From the NCBI RefSeq assembly GCF_024170405.1, contig NZ_JALJYC010000014.1, positions 1 through 64,000 of the forward strand: 64,000 nucleotides of DNA, written 5' to 3'. Below are positions 8,574-17,210 of this stretch, in pieces. Each line of letters opens with the position of its first letter. The stretch's first letter is position 1. The notes under the pieces were generated by a model. That model did no database searches. It saw only the letters and a program-made list of their open reading frames with translations, and was not told where the DNA came from. Position numbers and translations under genes: made by a program. The stretch comes from Neisseria perflava (GTDB taxonomy: Bacteria > Pseudomonadota > Gammaproteobacteria > Burkholderiales > Neisseriaceae).

Positions 8574-10760
8574 ATGGCCTATCAAGTTCTTGCCCGAAAA
8601 TGGCGCCCGAAAACCTTTGCCGATTTGGTCGGTCAGGAACATGTCGTTAAAGCCCTGCGCAACGCGCTCGACGAAGGCCGTCTGCACCATGCCTATTTAT
8701 TGACCGGCACGCGCGGCGTGGGCAAAACCACCATTGCGCGGATTCTGGCCAAAAGCCTCAACTGCGAACACCCCGACCACGGCGAACCGTGCGGCGAGTG
8801 TCAGAGCTGTACCCAAATCGACGCGGGGCGCTATGTGGATTTGCTGGAAATCGACGCGGCCTCGAATACCGGTATCGACAACATCCGCGAGGTGTTGGAA
8901 AACGCGCAATACGCGCCGACGGCGGGCAAATACAAAGTCTATATCATCGACGAAGTGCACATGCTCTCCAAAAGCGCGTTCAATGCCATGCTCAAAACGC
9001 TGGAAGAGCCGCCCGAACACGTTAAATTTATTCTCGCGACCACCGATCCGCACAAAGTGCCGATTACCGTCTTGAGCCGTTGCTTGCAATTTGTGTTACG
9101 CAACATGACCACGCAGCAGGTAGCGGAGCATTTGGCCAAAGTATTGGATAAGGAACAAATCGCTTATGAGCCTGCCGCCCTGCAATTATTGGGACGCGCC
9201 GCCGCCGGCTCCATGCGCGACGCGCTGAGTCTGCTCGATCAGGCGATTGCGATGGGTTCGGGCAGCGTGGCCGAGCAGGATGTGCGCCAGATGATAGGCG
9301 CGGTCGATAAACAATATTTATATGAACTGTTAAACGGCATAGTGGCGCAGGACGGCGCGGCCTTGCTCGATAAAGCGCAGGAAATGGCCGCGCGCGCCAT
9401 CGGCTTTGACAGCGCGTTGGCGGATTTGGCCATGCTGTTGCAACGCTTGGCGCTGATTCAGGCCGTGCCTTCCGCCTTGGCAAACGACGACCCCGAACGC
9501 GATGCGCTGCTGGCCTTGAGCCAAGGCTTGAGCGGCGAGCAGATTCAGCTGTATTACCAATGCGTGATACACGGCAAAAAAGATTTGCCCCTCGCGCCTG
9601 ACGAGTATGGGGGCTTTGTGATGACGCTCTTGCGTATGCTGGCGTTTGCGCCGATGGCGGCGGCTGTCGTACCCGCCGACGGGGTAATTGAACATACTCA
9701 GTTGCACGACGGCGCACAGGTGGCGGCAAAAAAGCCTGAAGCAGCAGCGCGGCCGTCTGAAACAGCGGCAGTTGGCACGGCTGTTGCGCCGCCAAAAGCG
9801 GATATGCCGAAAACGCCCATACAGACAGGGGCGCAAGCCGCTATTGCTGAGGCAGCGGCTGCTCCGCAGGAAAGCGTTGCGGAAACAGCCGTGACATCGC
9901 CGGATGTGCCGCCGACTGCCGCCGCAGCAACAGTTGTGGCGCAAGATAGCGATGTGCCGCCGTGGGAAGATTTGGCGCAGGCACAAAATGCGGTTGAACC
10001 GAAAGCCGCCGATATTCAGACGGCCTCTGCAAGCTCCGAAAACACGGCGGCTGCGCCCGCTGTGCCGTCTGAAAAAACGATAGATATATCAGCCCCGACC
10101 GTGCCATTTGTTGAATCCATGACAGAAGTGCCGAAGCAAACGGATGACAACCGGTACGCAGAAGATGAGTGCGTCTATGCCGATGAGCCGCCCGCCGCAT
10201 TCGCCGATTATTCAGACGGCGTGACTTATGACACCGATGACGATGAATACGCCGATGTACCGCCGCCTCCCGATTTTGCCGCCGCCACCCTTGCGGCAGA
10301 GGATGAAGATGAGGAGGCTGGCGACGATGAACCGCAGTTCGCGCCCTTGCCCGAATTTGCGCCGGAAAACTGGGCGGCGGTGGTGCAGCGTTTTGCGCAC
10401 AAGCTCGGCGCGGCGCAGATGTTGGCGCAAAATGCGGCGTGGACGCGTTATGATGATGCCAATCACCTGATGGTATTGGCCTTGACCGAAGAAGCGCGCA
10501 AAACCACCAATAAAGAGCGTTTGGACAAAATCCAATCCGTCTTGGCCGACGCTTACGGCCTGCCGCTGGTGTTGCAGACCGAAGCCTGGCGCGATGAGGC
10601 AGGCTGGGAAACGCCGGTCATGCGCCGTCAGCGTTTGCAGCGGGAAGGCCGCCAGCAGGCGCAGGATTTTTTGGAAGCCGACCCCACCGCGCAGCAGATT
10701 ATGCAGGCGTTTGACGCGCACTGGCAGCCGGATACGCTGGAATTGCTGGAAAACCGGTAG
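8574..10760 (+). CDS. dnaX: DNA polymerase III subunits tau and gamma
   Basis: A 728-residue clamp-loader ATPase. The AAA+ core shows Walker A GTRGVGKTT (residues ~45-53), four zinc cysteines between about residues 64 and 80 (C-E-H-P...C-G-E-C-Q-S-C), Walker B VYIIDEVHML, and the SRC arginine-finger motif. After about residue 370 an Ala/Pro/Glu-rich linker leads to an acidic stretch and the C-terminal tau domain that contacts the polymerase. The ATG at 8574 starts the conserved MAYQVLARKWRP; an upstream in-frame ATG is not used. An in-frame A-AAA-AAG slippery heptamer at codons 385-387 could yield a 388-residue gamma. The linker contains DUS-encoded peptide (RPSET). Confidence 0.95.
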   Translation: MAYQVLARKWRPKTFADLVGQEHVVKALRNALDEGRLHHAYLLTGTRGVGKTTIARILAKSLNCEHPDHGEPCGECQSCTQIDAGRYVDLLEIDAASNTGIDNIREVLENAQYAPTAGKYKVYIIDEVHMLSKSAFNAMLKTLEEPPEHVKFILATTDPHKVPITVLSRCLQFVLRNMTTQQVAEHLAKVLDKEQIAYEPAALQLLGRAAAGSMRDALSLLDQAIAMGSGSVAEQDVRQMIGAVDKQYLYELLNGIVAQDGAALLDKAQEMAARAIGFDSALADLAMLLQRLALIQAVPSALANDDPERDALLALSQGLSGEQIQLYYQCVIHGKKDLPLAPDEYGGFVMTLLRMLAFAPMAAAVVPADGVIEHTQLHDGAQVAAKKPEAAARPSETAAVGTAVAPPKADMPKTPIQTGAQAAIAEAAAAPQESVAETAVTSPDVPPTAAAATVVAQDSDVPPWEDLAQAQNAVEPKAADIQTASASSENTAAAPAVPSEKTIDISAPTVPFVESMTEVPKQTDDNRYAEDECVYADEPPAAFADYSDGVTYDTDDDEYADVPPPPDFAAATLAAEDEDEEAGDDEPQFAPLPEFAPENWAAVVQRFAHKLGAAQMLAQNAAWTRYDDANHLMVLALTEEARKTTNKERLDKIQSVLADAYGLPLVLQTEAWRDEAGWETPVMRRQRLQREGRQQAQDFLEADPTAQQIMQAFDAHWQPDTLELLENR
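9728..9787 (+). promoter_or_regulatory. predicted -1 ribosomal frameshift signal in dnaX
   Basis: The zero frame reads GCA AAA AAG CCT, so the heptamer A AAA AAG (9728-9734) is in the productive phase. A -1 slip gives codon GCC and then TGA at 9737-9739, ending a 388-residue product. Six bases after the heptamer, GCAGCAGC (9741-9748) can pair fully, with one G-U, with GCUGUUGC (9780-9787), giving an 8-bp stem at the usual distance for a stimulator. A weak AGG lies 7 bases upstream. E. coli dnaX uses the same heptamer. Confidence 0.75.
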
Positions 10761-10886
10761 CGGTATGAGCGGTAGGCCGCGCTACATCAGATTCAACCGT
10801 ATGATTATTGTCAGACGGCCTCAATGTTTTTATGTCGTCTGAAAAACCTTTTGATTTTTAAACCCCACACTTTTAGGAGTACACCG

Positions 10887-11222
10887 ATGTTCGGAAAAGC
10901 CGGATTGGGCGGCCTGATGAAACAGGCGCAGCAAATGCAGGAAAACATGAAAAAGGCGCAGGCTAAATTGGCCGAAACCGAGGTTGAAGGCGAAGCCGGC
11001 AACGGCTTGGTTAAAGTCACCATGACTTGCGCCCATGTCGTGCGTAAATTGGAAATCAGCCAAGACCTGATTGCCGAAGCCGCCGATGATAAAGAAATGC
11101 TGGAAGATTTGGTATTGGCCGCCGTTAATGCCGCATCCGCCAAAGCCGAGGAAACCAGCAATAAAACCATGGGCGCGTTTACCCAAGGTTTGCCGGCCGG
11201 TATGGGCGATTTCTTTAAATAA
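10887..11222 (+). CDS. ybaB: nucleoid-associated protein, YbaB/EbfC family
   Basis: A 111-residue YbaB/EbfC DNA-binding protein that forms dimers and coats DNA. The N-terminal MFGKAGLGGLMKQAQQMQ and the coiled-coil KKAQAKLAETEVEGEAG are diagnostic, and the C-terminal AFTQGLPAGMG tail is family-typical. The chosen ATG has a strong AGGAGT site 6 bases upstream; an in-frame extension of 21 codons lacks one. As in many bacteria it lies directly after dnaX, here separated by 126 bases with a single DUS, so co-transcription is likely. Confidence 0.93.
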   Translation: MFGKAGLGGLMKQAQQMQENMKKAQAKLAETEVEGEAGNGLVKVTMTCAHVVRKLEISQDLIAEAADDKEMLEDLVLAAVNAASAKAEETSNKTMGAFTQGLPAGMGDFFK

Positions 11223-11239
11223 TCCTGTTACATCATCAA

Positions 11240-11276
11240 GAGGCCGTCTGGAAAATGTATTTTCAGACGGCCTCTT
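11240..11276 (+). terminator. DUS-pair terminator after ybaB
   Basis: GAGGCCGTCTGgAAAAT pairs with ATTTTCAGACGGCCTC. One arm has the imperfect core GCCGTCTGGA. It lies 18 bases after the stop codon and also faces the asmA-like gene. Confidence 0.8.
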
Positions 11277-11314
11277 TATATTTAATCTATTGATTAGTCA
11301 TGAAATTATAGAGT

Positions 11315-13429
11315 TTAATTCCGTTTGGGCAGCAGCCACTGCCATTGCTCGCGCAAGGTGTTTTCCAGCGCTTTTTGTTTTTCCTGCGGCGTGTTCAGGC
11401 CGTCGGTCAGGCGTTGGTAGTCGATGGTGACGGAGGGGTTGAGTACCGCGCCGCTGATTTTGAGCGGGATGGGTTTAATTTGGGGATTGCGTGCGTTGTG
11501 AATCAACAGCGCTTCCGACAATTCCTGTTTGTTTAAATCGGTGTAGCCGCTGCTGATGACACGCAGGCTGTCCGACAGCAATTCGGTATTGCTGTGGCGG
11601 CTGACGCCTTCGCTGATGGTGCTGTGGAGGGTAAAGCGGCGGAACGGCGTTTGCAGATGTTGCCCGTTTTGCTTGTCGGTGCGGCCGCTGCGCAGGATGT
11701 TGTCGATGTCGATGCCGTACCACATGCCGTCTGAAACATTGAGCGAAAGCGTGCCGCCGAGCGTTCGGGTCAGACTTTGGCGGTCGTTGCCTTTGGCGGA
11801 GAGGTCGATAACGGCGTCGCCGCGTCCGCTCAGGCTGTGGTAGCCGAACAAATCTTGCAGCAGCGGGCGGATGCTGACGCCGATGGTGTTTTGCTGCAAA
11901 CGGTAGGAGAGCGGTTCGGTATTGGCCATCACCATGCCGCCTTCGGTGCGGCCGCCGTAAAGCCCAGCGCGGAAGTTGCTCAGGGCGACGTAGCGGCGGT
12001 CGGCATGCAGCAGGGCGGCGACGTCGTCCAACTGCAAACCGGGCATTTGGATGCTGCCGATTTCAATCTGCGCGGCGATGTCGGGCAGGTCTTCACGGTT
12101 GAGAAAATCGGGATAAATATGGCCGGATTGCGCCTGCAGGTCTTCCCAATAAGGGACGAGCGACAGTTTCTGCAAGGCGATACCGGCTTCCAGCTTGGCT
12201 TTTTGTTTGGGTTCGGCGGTGTAGCGCAGTACGATGGCAGTGGGCTGTTTATCGAAAAAACCGTTGAAACTGCCCTGCCAGTGGCCGCTGTCGCGCAGAG
12301 CAAATTTGCCTTGCAGCGAGGTGGCAAAACGCGGCTGCGGCGCACGCCCCGGGGCTTCTTGCAGCGCACTCAGGCGCAGCGGTTCGGATTGGAGGCCTTC
12401 GTTATGCTGCCAAATCAGCGGGCCGGAAGCGGTCAGGCTGGTTTGGCGGTCGGCATTCTTGTGGCTGGCATTAAATTCGAAACTGCCGATGGTGGCGACG
12501 CGCGAACGCAGGCTGGCTTTGTCGATTTTCACCGCGCCGTCCCAGTTTTGCCCGTCTTCTCCGGCGGTGAAGGCGCTGTTGAGGGCGGGAATGTCGAGGC
12601 GGTTGTTTTGAAAAACAAATTGCGGGATTTGCGCGGTCAGGTGCAGACTGCGGTAGCTGCTGTCGGCGCGTAGTTCGGTATTGCGGGCGCTTAAGCGGGC
12701 ATGTTGCGGCTGCCAGTCAAGTATGCTGTCGGCGCGGACGGTCAGGGTCTGCCCGTTCAGACGGCCTTGCGCCTCCAAGCGGAAAGCGGGAATGCGCCAA
12801 TGTGTGCCGTCGGTTTGGAATGTGCCTTTGCCCTGCCAGGTCAGCGGAATGGCGGCATGGCTGAACGCGCCGCTGATTTGAAACGGCCGCCCGTCGGCGA
12901 CGGGCGCTTTGATGTTGAGGCCGAAGGCTTCGATGGTGTAGCTGCCTTGCGCGGAGCGCAGGCGCAGGGTGCTGTTTTCCACCACCAGCCGGTTGACGGC
13001 GGATTCGCCGCTGTTTTGCCGCCATAAATCGCGCAGGCTCCAACCTTTGTCGGAATGCTCAAGCAGGGCGTCCGCGCCTTTGACAACCCATTTTTCAATC
13101 ATGGGTTTGCCCGTCCACAGGCTTTTCCAAGCCAGTCCGATTTGGGTTTTGCGGATAAGGAGCGCGGCTTGCGGGCTGTTTGGCTGTGTGATTACGATAT
13201 TTCTCAGCGTCAGGGTGGGGCGCGGAAACCAGTTGCGGCTGATGTCTTTGTCGTAGCGAATACTGAGGCCGCTGCCGTCAACGATGGCCCCGGCAAAACG
13301 GCTGACGCGTTCCGGGCTGAACAGGCGGTAGGTCAAGGCAGACAGGCCGACCACCAGCAAAAGCAGCACCAGCAGGCTGTAACACACCAGTTTCAGCCAG
13401 AATTTCCCTGAATTGAGCAGACGGATCAT
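11315..13429 (-). CDS. AsmA-family envelope protein
   Basis: A 704-residue AsmA-like protein. One N-terminal membrane helix (residues ~10-32, LVCYSLLVLLLLVVGLSA) is followed by a large periplasmic beta-rich region. The family features are SGLSIRYDKDISRNWFPRP near residue 53, the repeated beta strands, and the C-terminal LSAKGNDRQSLTRTLGGTLSL segment near 560 typical of AsmA. Relatives are bridge-like proteins that help move phospholipids toward the outer membrane. It is monocistronic; the short intergenic gap to the next (divergent) gene holds facing DUS. Which AsmA paralogue this is cannot be decided. Confidence 0.8.
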   Translation of the reverse strand: MIRLLNSGKFWLKLVCYSLLVLLLLVVGLSALTYRLFSPERVSRFAGAIVDGSGLSIRYDKDISRNWFPRPTLTLRNIVITQPNSPQAALLIRKTQIGLAWKSLWTGKPMIEKWVVKGADALLEHSDKGWSLRDLWRQNSGESAVNRLVVENSTLRLRSAQGSYTIEAFGLNIKAPVADGRPFQISGAFSHAAIPLTWQGKGTFQTDGTHWRIPAFRLEAQGRLNGQTLTVRADSILDWQPQHARLSARNTELRADSSYRSLHLTAQIPQFVFQNNRLDIPALNSAFTAGEDGQNWDGAVKIDKASLRSRVATIGSFEFNASHKNADRQTSLTASGPLIWQHNEGLQSEPLRLSALQEAPGRAPQPRFATSLQGKFALRDSGHWQGSFNGFFDKQPTAIVLRYTAEPKQKAKLEAGIALQKLSLVPYWEDLQAQSGHIYPDFLNREDLPDIAAQIEIGSIQMPGLQLDDVAALLHADRRYVALSNFRAGLYGGRTEGGMVMANTEPLSYRLQQNTIGVSIRPLLQDLFGYHSLSGRGDAVIDLSAKGNDRQSLTRTLGGTLSLNVSDGMWYGIDIDNILRSGRTDKQNGQHLQTPFRRFTLHSTISEGVSRHSNTELLSDSLRVISSGYTDLNKQELSEALLIHNARNPQIKPIPLKISGAVLNPSVTIDYQRLTDGLNTPQEKQKALENTLREQWQWLLPKRN

Positions 13430-13556
13430 AATCGGAACGCGGTTTCAAACGGCTGTCAGTATAACACAGGCCGTCTGAAAGCCTGCGATGGCTTTTCAGA
13501 CGGCCTGTGTGCTAATATGGCCGCATACGGAAATTCAGCAATCAAGGAGTGTCGCC

Positions 13557-14435
13557 ATGATTATTATCATGCGCAAGCAGGCAACAAAAGCAGCGGTGGC
13601 GCGGGTGGTTGAAACCATCCGCAGTAAGGGTTTGCAAGAACATATTTCGCGCGGCGAAGAACGCACGATTATCGGCGCGGTCGGCGACGAGCGCGTGTTC
13701 TGTCCGAATGATTTGGAAAACCTGCCCGAGGTGGAACGCGTGGTGCGGGTGTTGAACGATTGGAAAATCATCAGCCGCGAAACACAGCCGCAAGACAGCG
13801 TGATACAGGTGCGCGGCGTGGCTTTCGGCGGCGAAAAAATGCTGGATATTACCACTTTGCCGCAAAAGGCGGATAAGGCCGACGCGGTGTTTCTCGATCC
13901 GTTTTTCCTGTCGGTACGCCCGTATGCCGCCGTCGATACCAGCAGCGAAAAAGCGCAGATTAGCAGCATGAAAACCGAGCTGACGCGCTTGCACGCAGCG
14001 GGCAAACCGGTGTTGGTGCGTATCCGCGACGTGCGCCAAATTGAAGCGGCGTTGGCGGCGGAGGCCGATATTCTGTATCTCGGCGGCGAACAGATGAGCA
14101 ACCGCGCCCTGCAAGACGAAGTAGGCCGTTTGAATACGCCGGTGGTGTTGTGCAAAGACAAGCACCACCGCGTTGATGATTGGCTGGTCGCAGCGGAACA
14201 CATCGCGCTGGGCGGCAACCGCCATATCATCTTGGGCGAGGCCGGCACACTCAGTTTCGAGCCGGAACACGCCTACCGTTTGGATGTGGACGCCATCGTG
14301 CGCGTGCGCATTGAAACGCGCCTGCCTGTGATGGCCAATATTACCCGCTTGTGGCACAACGATATGCCGCAGGAGGTGCTGTATAAACTGGCGGCAGCGG
14401 CTGGGGCAAACGGGGTAATCAGCAGTTTGGCATAA
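13557..14435 (+). CDS. DAHP synthase-like protein lacking catalytic motifs
   Basis: A 292-residue protein that aligns along its length with type I-beta DAHP synthase (Thermotoga/Bacillus AroF). Residues 1-65 form the ferredoxin-like regulatory domain (HISRGEERTIIGAVGDE). VRVLNDWKIISRETQPQDSV, ADILYLGGEQMSNRALQDEVG and DWLVAAEHIALGGNRHIILGE match barrel segments. Every active-site motif is missing: GPC, KPRTSPYSF, LKRG, CERG, DPSH and the final VEVHP...SDG are replaced or truncated. It is therefore likely a pseudoenzyme, perhaps regulatory. The ATG has an AAGGAG site 8 bases upstream; a longer open frame extends 23 codons upstream without one. The gene is intact, with no stops or frameshifts. 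Confidence 0.7.
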   Translation: MIIIMRKQATKAAVARVVETIRSKGLQEHISRGEERTIIGAVGDERVFCPNDLENLPEVERVVRVLNDWKIISRETQPQDSVIQVRGVAFGGEKMLDITTLPQKADKADAVFLDPFFLSVRPYAAVDTSSEKAQISSMKTELTRLHAAGKPVLVRIRDVRQIEAALAAEADILYLGGEQMSNRALQDEVGRLNTPVVLCKDKHHRVDDWLVAAEHIALGGNRHIILGEAGTLSFEPEHAYRLDVDAIVRVRIETRLPVMANITRLWHNDMPQEVLYKLAAAAGANGVISSLA

Positions 14436-14481
14436 GGTTTTCAGACGGCCTTGTTCTTTTCTGAGGACAAGGCAATAAAGC

Positions 14482-14512
14482 AAAAAGCGCACCAAATGGT
14501 GCGCTTTTTTTT
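14482..14512. terminator. bidirectional terminator
   Basis: AAAAAGCGCACC-AAAT-GGTGCGCTTTTT: a perfect GC-rich stem with A and T tracts on either side. It serves both the DAHP-synthase-like gene and the converging cytochrome gene. Confidence 0.88.
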
Positions 14513-14530
14513 GAGGGAGGGGGTAAATGT

Positions 14531-15400
14531 TTAGAATTTACCGCCGGATTGGTTCACCATGTAATCCACGGCAGCCATAACATCGGCGTCGCTCAGGCTG
14601 GTGTTGCCGCCTTTGGCCGGCATCATGCCGGTTTTGCCGGTAAAGCCTTCGATTGCATGCTTGTGGACAGTATCTTTACCTTGGGTGATACGCGCTTTCC
14701 AATCGGCAGCATCACCTGTTTTTGGTGCACCGGCTACACCGGCGCCGTGGCAGGCCATACACAGGCTGTCGTACACTTCTTTTCCTTTACCGGCAGCGGG
14801 TGCGGCGGCCGCGGTTTCCGTTGCAGGAGCGGCAGCAGCCGGTGCAGCGGCGTTATCGGCGGCAGGAGTTGCGCCGGAAGCGGCGGCGTCAGAAGCAGCA
14901 CCTTCGGCAGGCGCAGCACCGACAGCAGGGGCTTCAAAGTTACCGCCTGCGCTGTTGGCCATAAAAGCAATGGCGCGTTTGAGTTCATCGTCGGTCAGAT
15001 CGGCGGCGCCGCCTTTTGCCGGCATGGCGTTAAAGCCGTTTAAAGCGTGTTGGAACAGGGTGTCGAAACCTTTGGCAATGCGCGGCGCCCAGTCGCTGGC
15101 GTGTTCAAATTTTGGCGCATTGGGGACAACGCTGTCTGCCGCGTGACATTGGATACAGATTTTTTTGAAGATTTGTTCGCCGGTACGCTCGCCAACCGGC
15201 GTGCCGTCGCCCAAAGTGAGCTGGCCGGTCGGCTGGATACGGGTTTGGGTGGCGGATTCGGTGGTTTCGGCAACATCGCTGAAGGAGCTGCTGCCGGCCA
15301 GTTTAATCAGGAAGAAAACGACTGCGAGCAAAATAACGATACCGCTCACAAGGGTGAACAATGCCGAGCCTTGGGCTTTGTTGTTACTGAGTTGTTTCAT
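14531..15400 (-). CDS. cycB: cytochrome c5, two-haem, membrane-anchored
   Basis: A 289-residue c-type cytochrome. An uncleaved N-terminal helix (residues ~14-33, LFTLVSGIVILLAVVFFLI) anchors two cytochrome c5 domains in the periplasm. Haem sites are CIQCH (near 82) and CMACH (near 218). The axial methionines are in NAMPAKGG and GMMPAKGG, and the domains are joined by an Ala/Pro/Glu-rich linker of about 60 residues. In pathogenic Neisseria the equivalent protein passes electrons from the bc1 complex to cbb3 oxidase and to nitrite reductase AniA. The linker makes the DNA repetitive. The same cytochrome-tyrB gene order occurs in meningococci (from memory). Confidence 0.88.
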   Translation of the reverse strand: MKQLSNNKAQGSALFTLVSGIVILLAVVFFLIKLAGSSSFSDVAETTESATQTRIQPTGQLTLGDGTPVGERTGEQIFKKICIQCHAADSVVPNAPKFEHASDWAPRIAKGFDTLFQHALNGFNAMPAKGGAADLTDDELKRAIAFMANSAGGNFEAPAVGAAPAEGAASDAAASGATPAADNAAAPAAAAPATETAAAAPAAGKGKEVYDSLCMACHGAGVAGAPKTGDAADWKARITQGKDTVHKHAIEGFTGKTGMMPAKGGNTSLSDADVMAAVDYMVNQSGGKF

Positions 15401-15690
15401 TTTGGTAGGCCTCGCCGTTAGGTTGGGTTGTGCTTTGGTTATAGGTATTGAGTTTGTTAATCGTAGTTAACAATATTTTGCTGGATTATACTGAATTTAC
15501 AGGGGCTTTCCAATCATTGCGGCTGAAAATCTGTGAAAAAACTGTCATCTTGCCTCAATTGTCGGGTGTAATATGTTGTAATCAATAAAGTATTTGTCAT
15601 GCGGGTAAATCGGCGGCGGTGTGGCCTTTCCCGCACTTGCCAGATAAACTTTGCCAAAATCGGCGAAATACGTTAACCTTACGCCCTTAC

Positions 15691-15766
15691 GCACCCATAG
15701 CTCAGTTGGAAGAGCGTCAGTTTCCGAAGCTGGAGGCCACAGGTTCGATCCCTGTTGGGTGCGCCA
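15691..15766 (+). tRNA. tRNA-Arg (anticodon CCG)
   Basis: 76 bases including encoded CCA. The acceptor GCACCCA pairs with TGGGTGC; the D-arm has AGCTCAGTTGG, the T-loop has GGTTCGATCC, and the anticodon loop is TTCCGAA with CCG at 34-36, reading CGG arginine codons. Confidence 0.95.
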
Positions 15767-15773
15767 TATTTGA

Positions 15774-15807
15774 AAAGGCCGTCTGAAAAATATTCAGACG
15801 GCCTTTT
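15774..15807. terminator. DUS-pair terminator between tRNA-Arg and tyrB
   Basis: AAAAGGCCGTCTGAA pairs with TTCAGACGGCCTTTT, 7 bases after the tRNA and 22 bases beyond the tyrB stop, so it serves both converging genes. Confidence 0.85.
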
Positions 15808-15829
15808 ACTTTGCGCGAAGCAAATCCGG

Positions 15830-17023
15830 TTATTTCAACACTTCGGCAAACGCATTGGCAACGTATTCGATGTTGGACGGATTCAATCCCGCTACACACA
15901 TGCGGCCGGAATCGAGCAGATACACGGCAAATTCATTGCGCAGGCGGTGTACTTGCGCCACGGTCAGACCGGTGTAGCTGAACATGCCGCGCTGCTTGAT
16001 GAAGTAGTCGAAATTTTTGTTCGGAATCTTGGCGGCCAACACTTCGTGCAGACGTTGCCGCATGGCGCGGATACGGTCGCGCATGGCATAGACTTCGCTT
16101 GTCCACAAGGCAAAATGCGCGCTGTCGTTCATCACGCCGTCGGCGAGAAAAGCGCCGTGGGCGGGCGGACTGGAATAAATGCGGCGCACGGTAAATTTCA
16201 TCTGGCCGAATACGATATCCGCTTCTTCTTTATTCGGGCACACCGCGCTCAAGCCGCCGACGCGCTCGCCGTAGAGCGACAGGTTTTTGGAGAATGAGTT
16301 GCTGACAAACAGTGGCAAGCCCATTGCGGCGGCTTTGCGGATGGCGTAGGCATCGCTGTCCAAATCGCCGCCGAAGCCTTGGTAGGCGATGTCCATAAAC
16401 GGAATCAGCCCCCGCGTTTGGATAATGGTTAAAACTTCATCCCATTGCTCGGGCGACAAATCCACGCCGGTCGGGTTGTGGCAGCAGGGGTGTAAAATCA
16501 GCACGCTGTTTTGCGGCAGGCTGTTGAAAAACGCCGTCATCTCATCGAATTTTACGCCGACGGTGGCTGGGTCGTAATAGGGATAAGTGCCGACTTCAAA
16601 ACCCGCGCCTTCAAAAATGCTGCGGTGGTTGTCCCAAGTCGGGTCGCTGACATAGGCTTTGGTTTCGGGAAACCAGCGGTGTAAGAAATCTGCGCCGACT
16701 TTCAAAGCGCCCGAGCCGCCGAGGGTTTGGATGGTGGCGATACGGCCTTCTTTCAACAGCGGATTGTCTGCGCCGAATAATAAATGCTGCACCGCTGCGC
16801 GGTAGGGCGCATAGCCTTCCATCGGCAGATACGGGCTGAGGTGCGGCTCGGCAGCCAGCGCGGTTTCGACTTGGTGCACGGAATCCAACACCGGCATTTT
16901 GCCGTTTTCATCAAAATAAATGCCGATACCGAGGTTGACTTTTTCGGCACGCGCATCGTTGTTATAGACTTCGACCAGACTCAAAATCGGGTCGCCCGGA
17001 TAAAATTCGACGTGTTGGTACAT
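15830..17023 (-). CDS. tyrB: aromatic amino acid/aspartate aminotransferase
   Basis: A 397-residue class I aminotransferase of the same subgroup as the gene at 1082. It shows YPGDPILSLVEVY at the start, HPCCHNPTGVD, DIAYQGFGGDL and the PLP lysine in SNSFSKNLSLYGERVGG (near residue 247). The ATG at 17023 is chosen because AAGGAG lies 7 bases upstream; a longer frame adds 10 residues without support. It likely makes tyrosine and phenylalanine by the last transamination and overlaps AspC in activity. The neighbouring cytochrome c5 gene matches the meningococcal tyrB neighbourhood, which supports the name; substrate preference is inferred. Confidence 0.82.
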   Translation of the reverse strand: MYQHVEFYPGDPILSLVEVYNNDARAEKVNLGIGIYFDENGKMPVLDSVHQVETALAAEPHLSPYLPMEGYAPYRAAVQHLLFGADNPLLKEGRIATIQTLGGSGALKVGADFLHRWFPETKAYVSDPTWDNHRSIFEGAGFEVGTYPYYDPATVGVKFDEMTAFFNSLPQNSVLILHPCCHNPTGVDLSPEQWDEVLTIIQTRGLIPFMDIAYQGFGGDLDSDAYAIRKAAAMGLPLFVSNSFSKNLSLYGERVGGLSAVCPNKEEADIVFGQMKFTVRRIYSSPPAHGAFLADGVMNDSAHFALWTSEVYAMRDRIRAMRQRLHEVLAAKIPNKNFDYFIKQRGMFSYTGLTVAQVHRLRNEFAVYLLDSGRMCVAGLNPSNIEYVANAFAEVLK

Positions 17024-17210
17024 GGTGCTCCTTTGCTGGGCGGGAATAGACAAACAGACGGATTATTGTGGCATAAAGCGGAATTGTTGACAATCATGCC
17101 AATCGGTAAGGCAGGCCGTCTGAATACGGAATACGAAGGCGCACAAAGCCACCGGTAAACGCTATAATCAAGCTGTTTTTTAAGATATGAACAATCATAC
17201 AGGAGATAAA

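Noticed and set aside
9574..9580. Another A6G run in dnaX as a frameshift site
   Set aside because: The zero frame reads GGC AAA AAA GAT, so the X-XXY-YYZ phase is wrong; only the run at 9728 fits.
11777..12673. 298-codon frame antisense to the AsmA-like gene
   Set aside because: A shadow of a GC-rich coding strand; other long antisense frames (4132-4902, 13542-14495, 19891-20901, 50051-51010) were dropped for the same reason.
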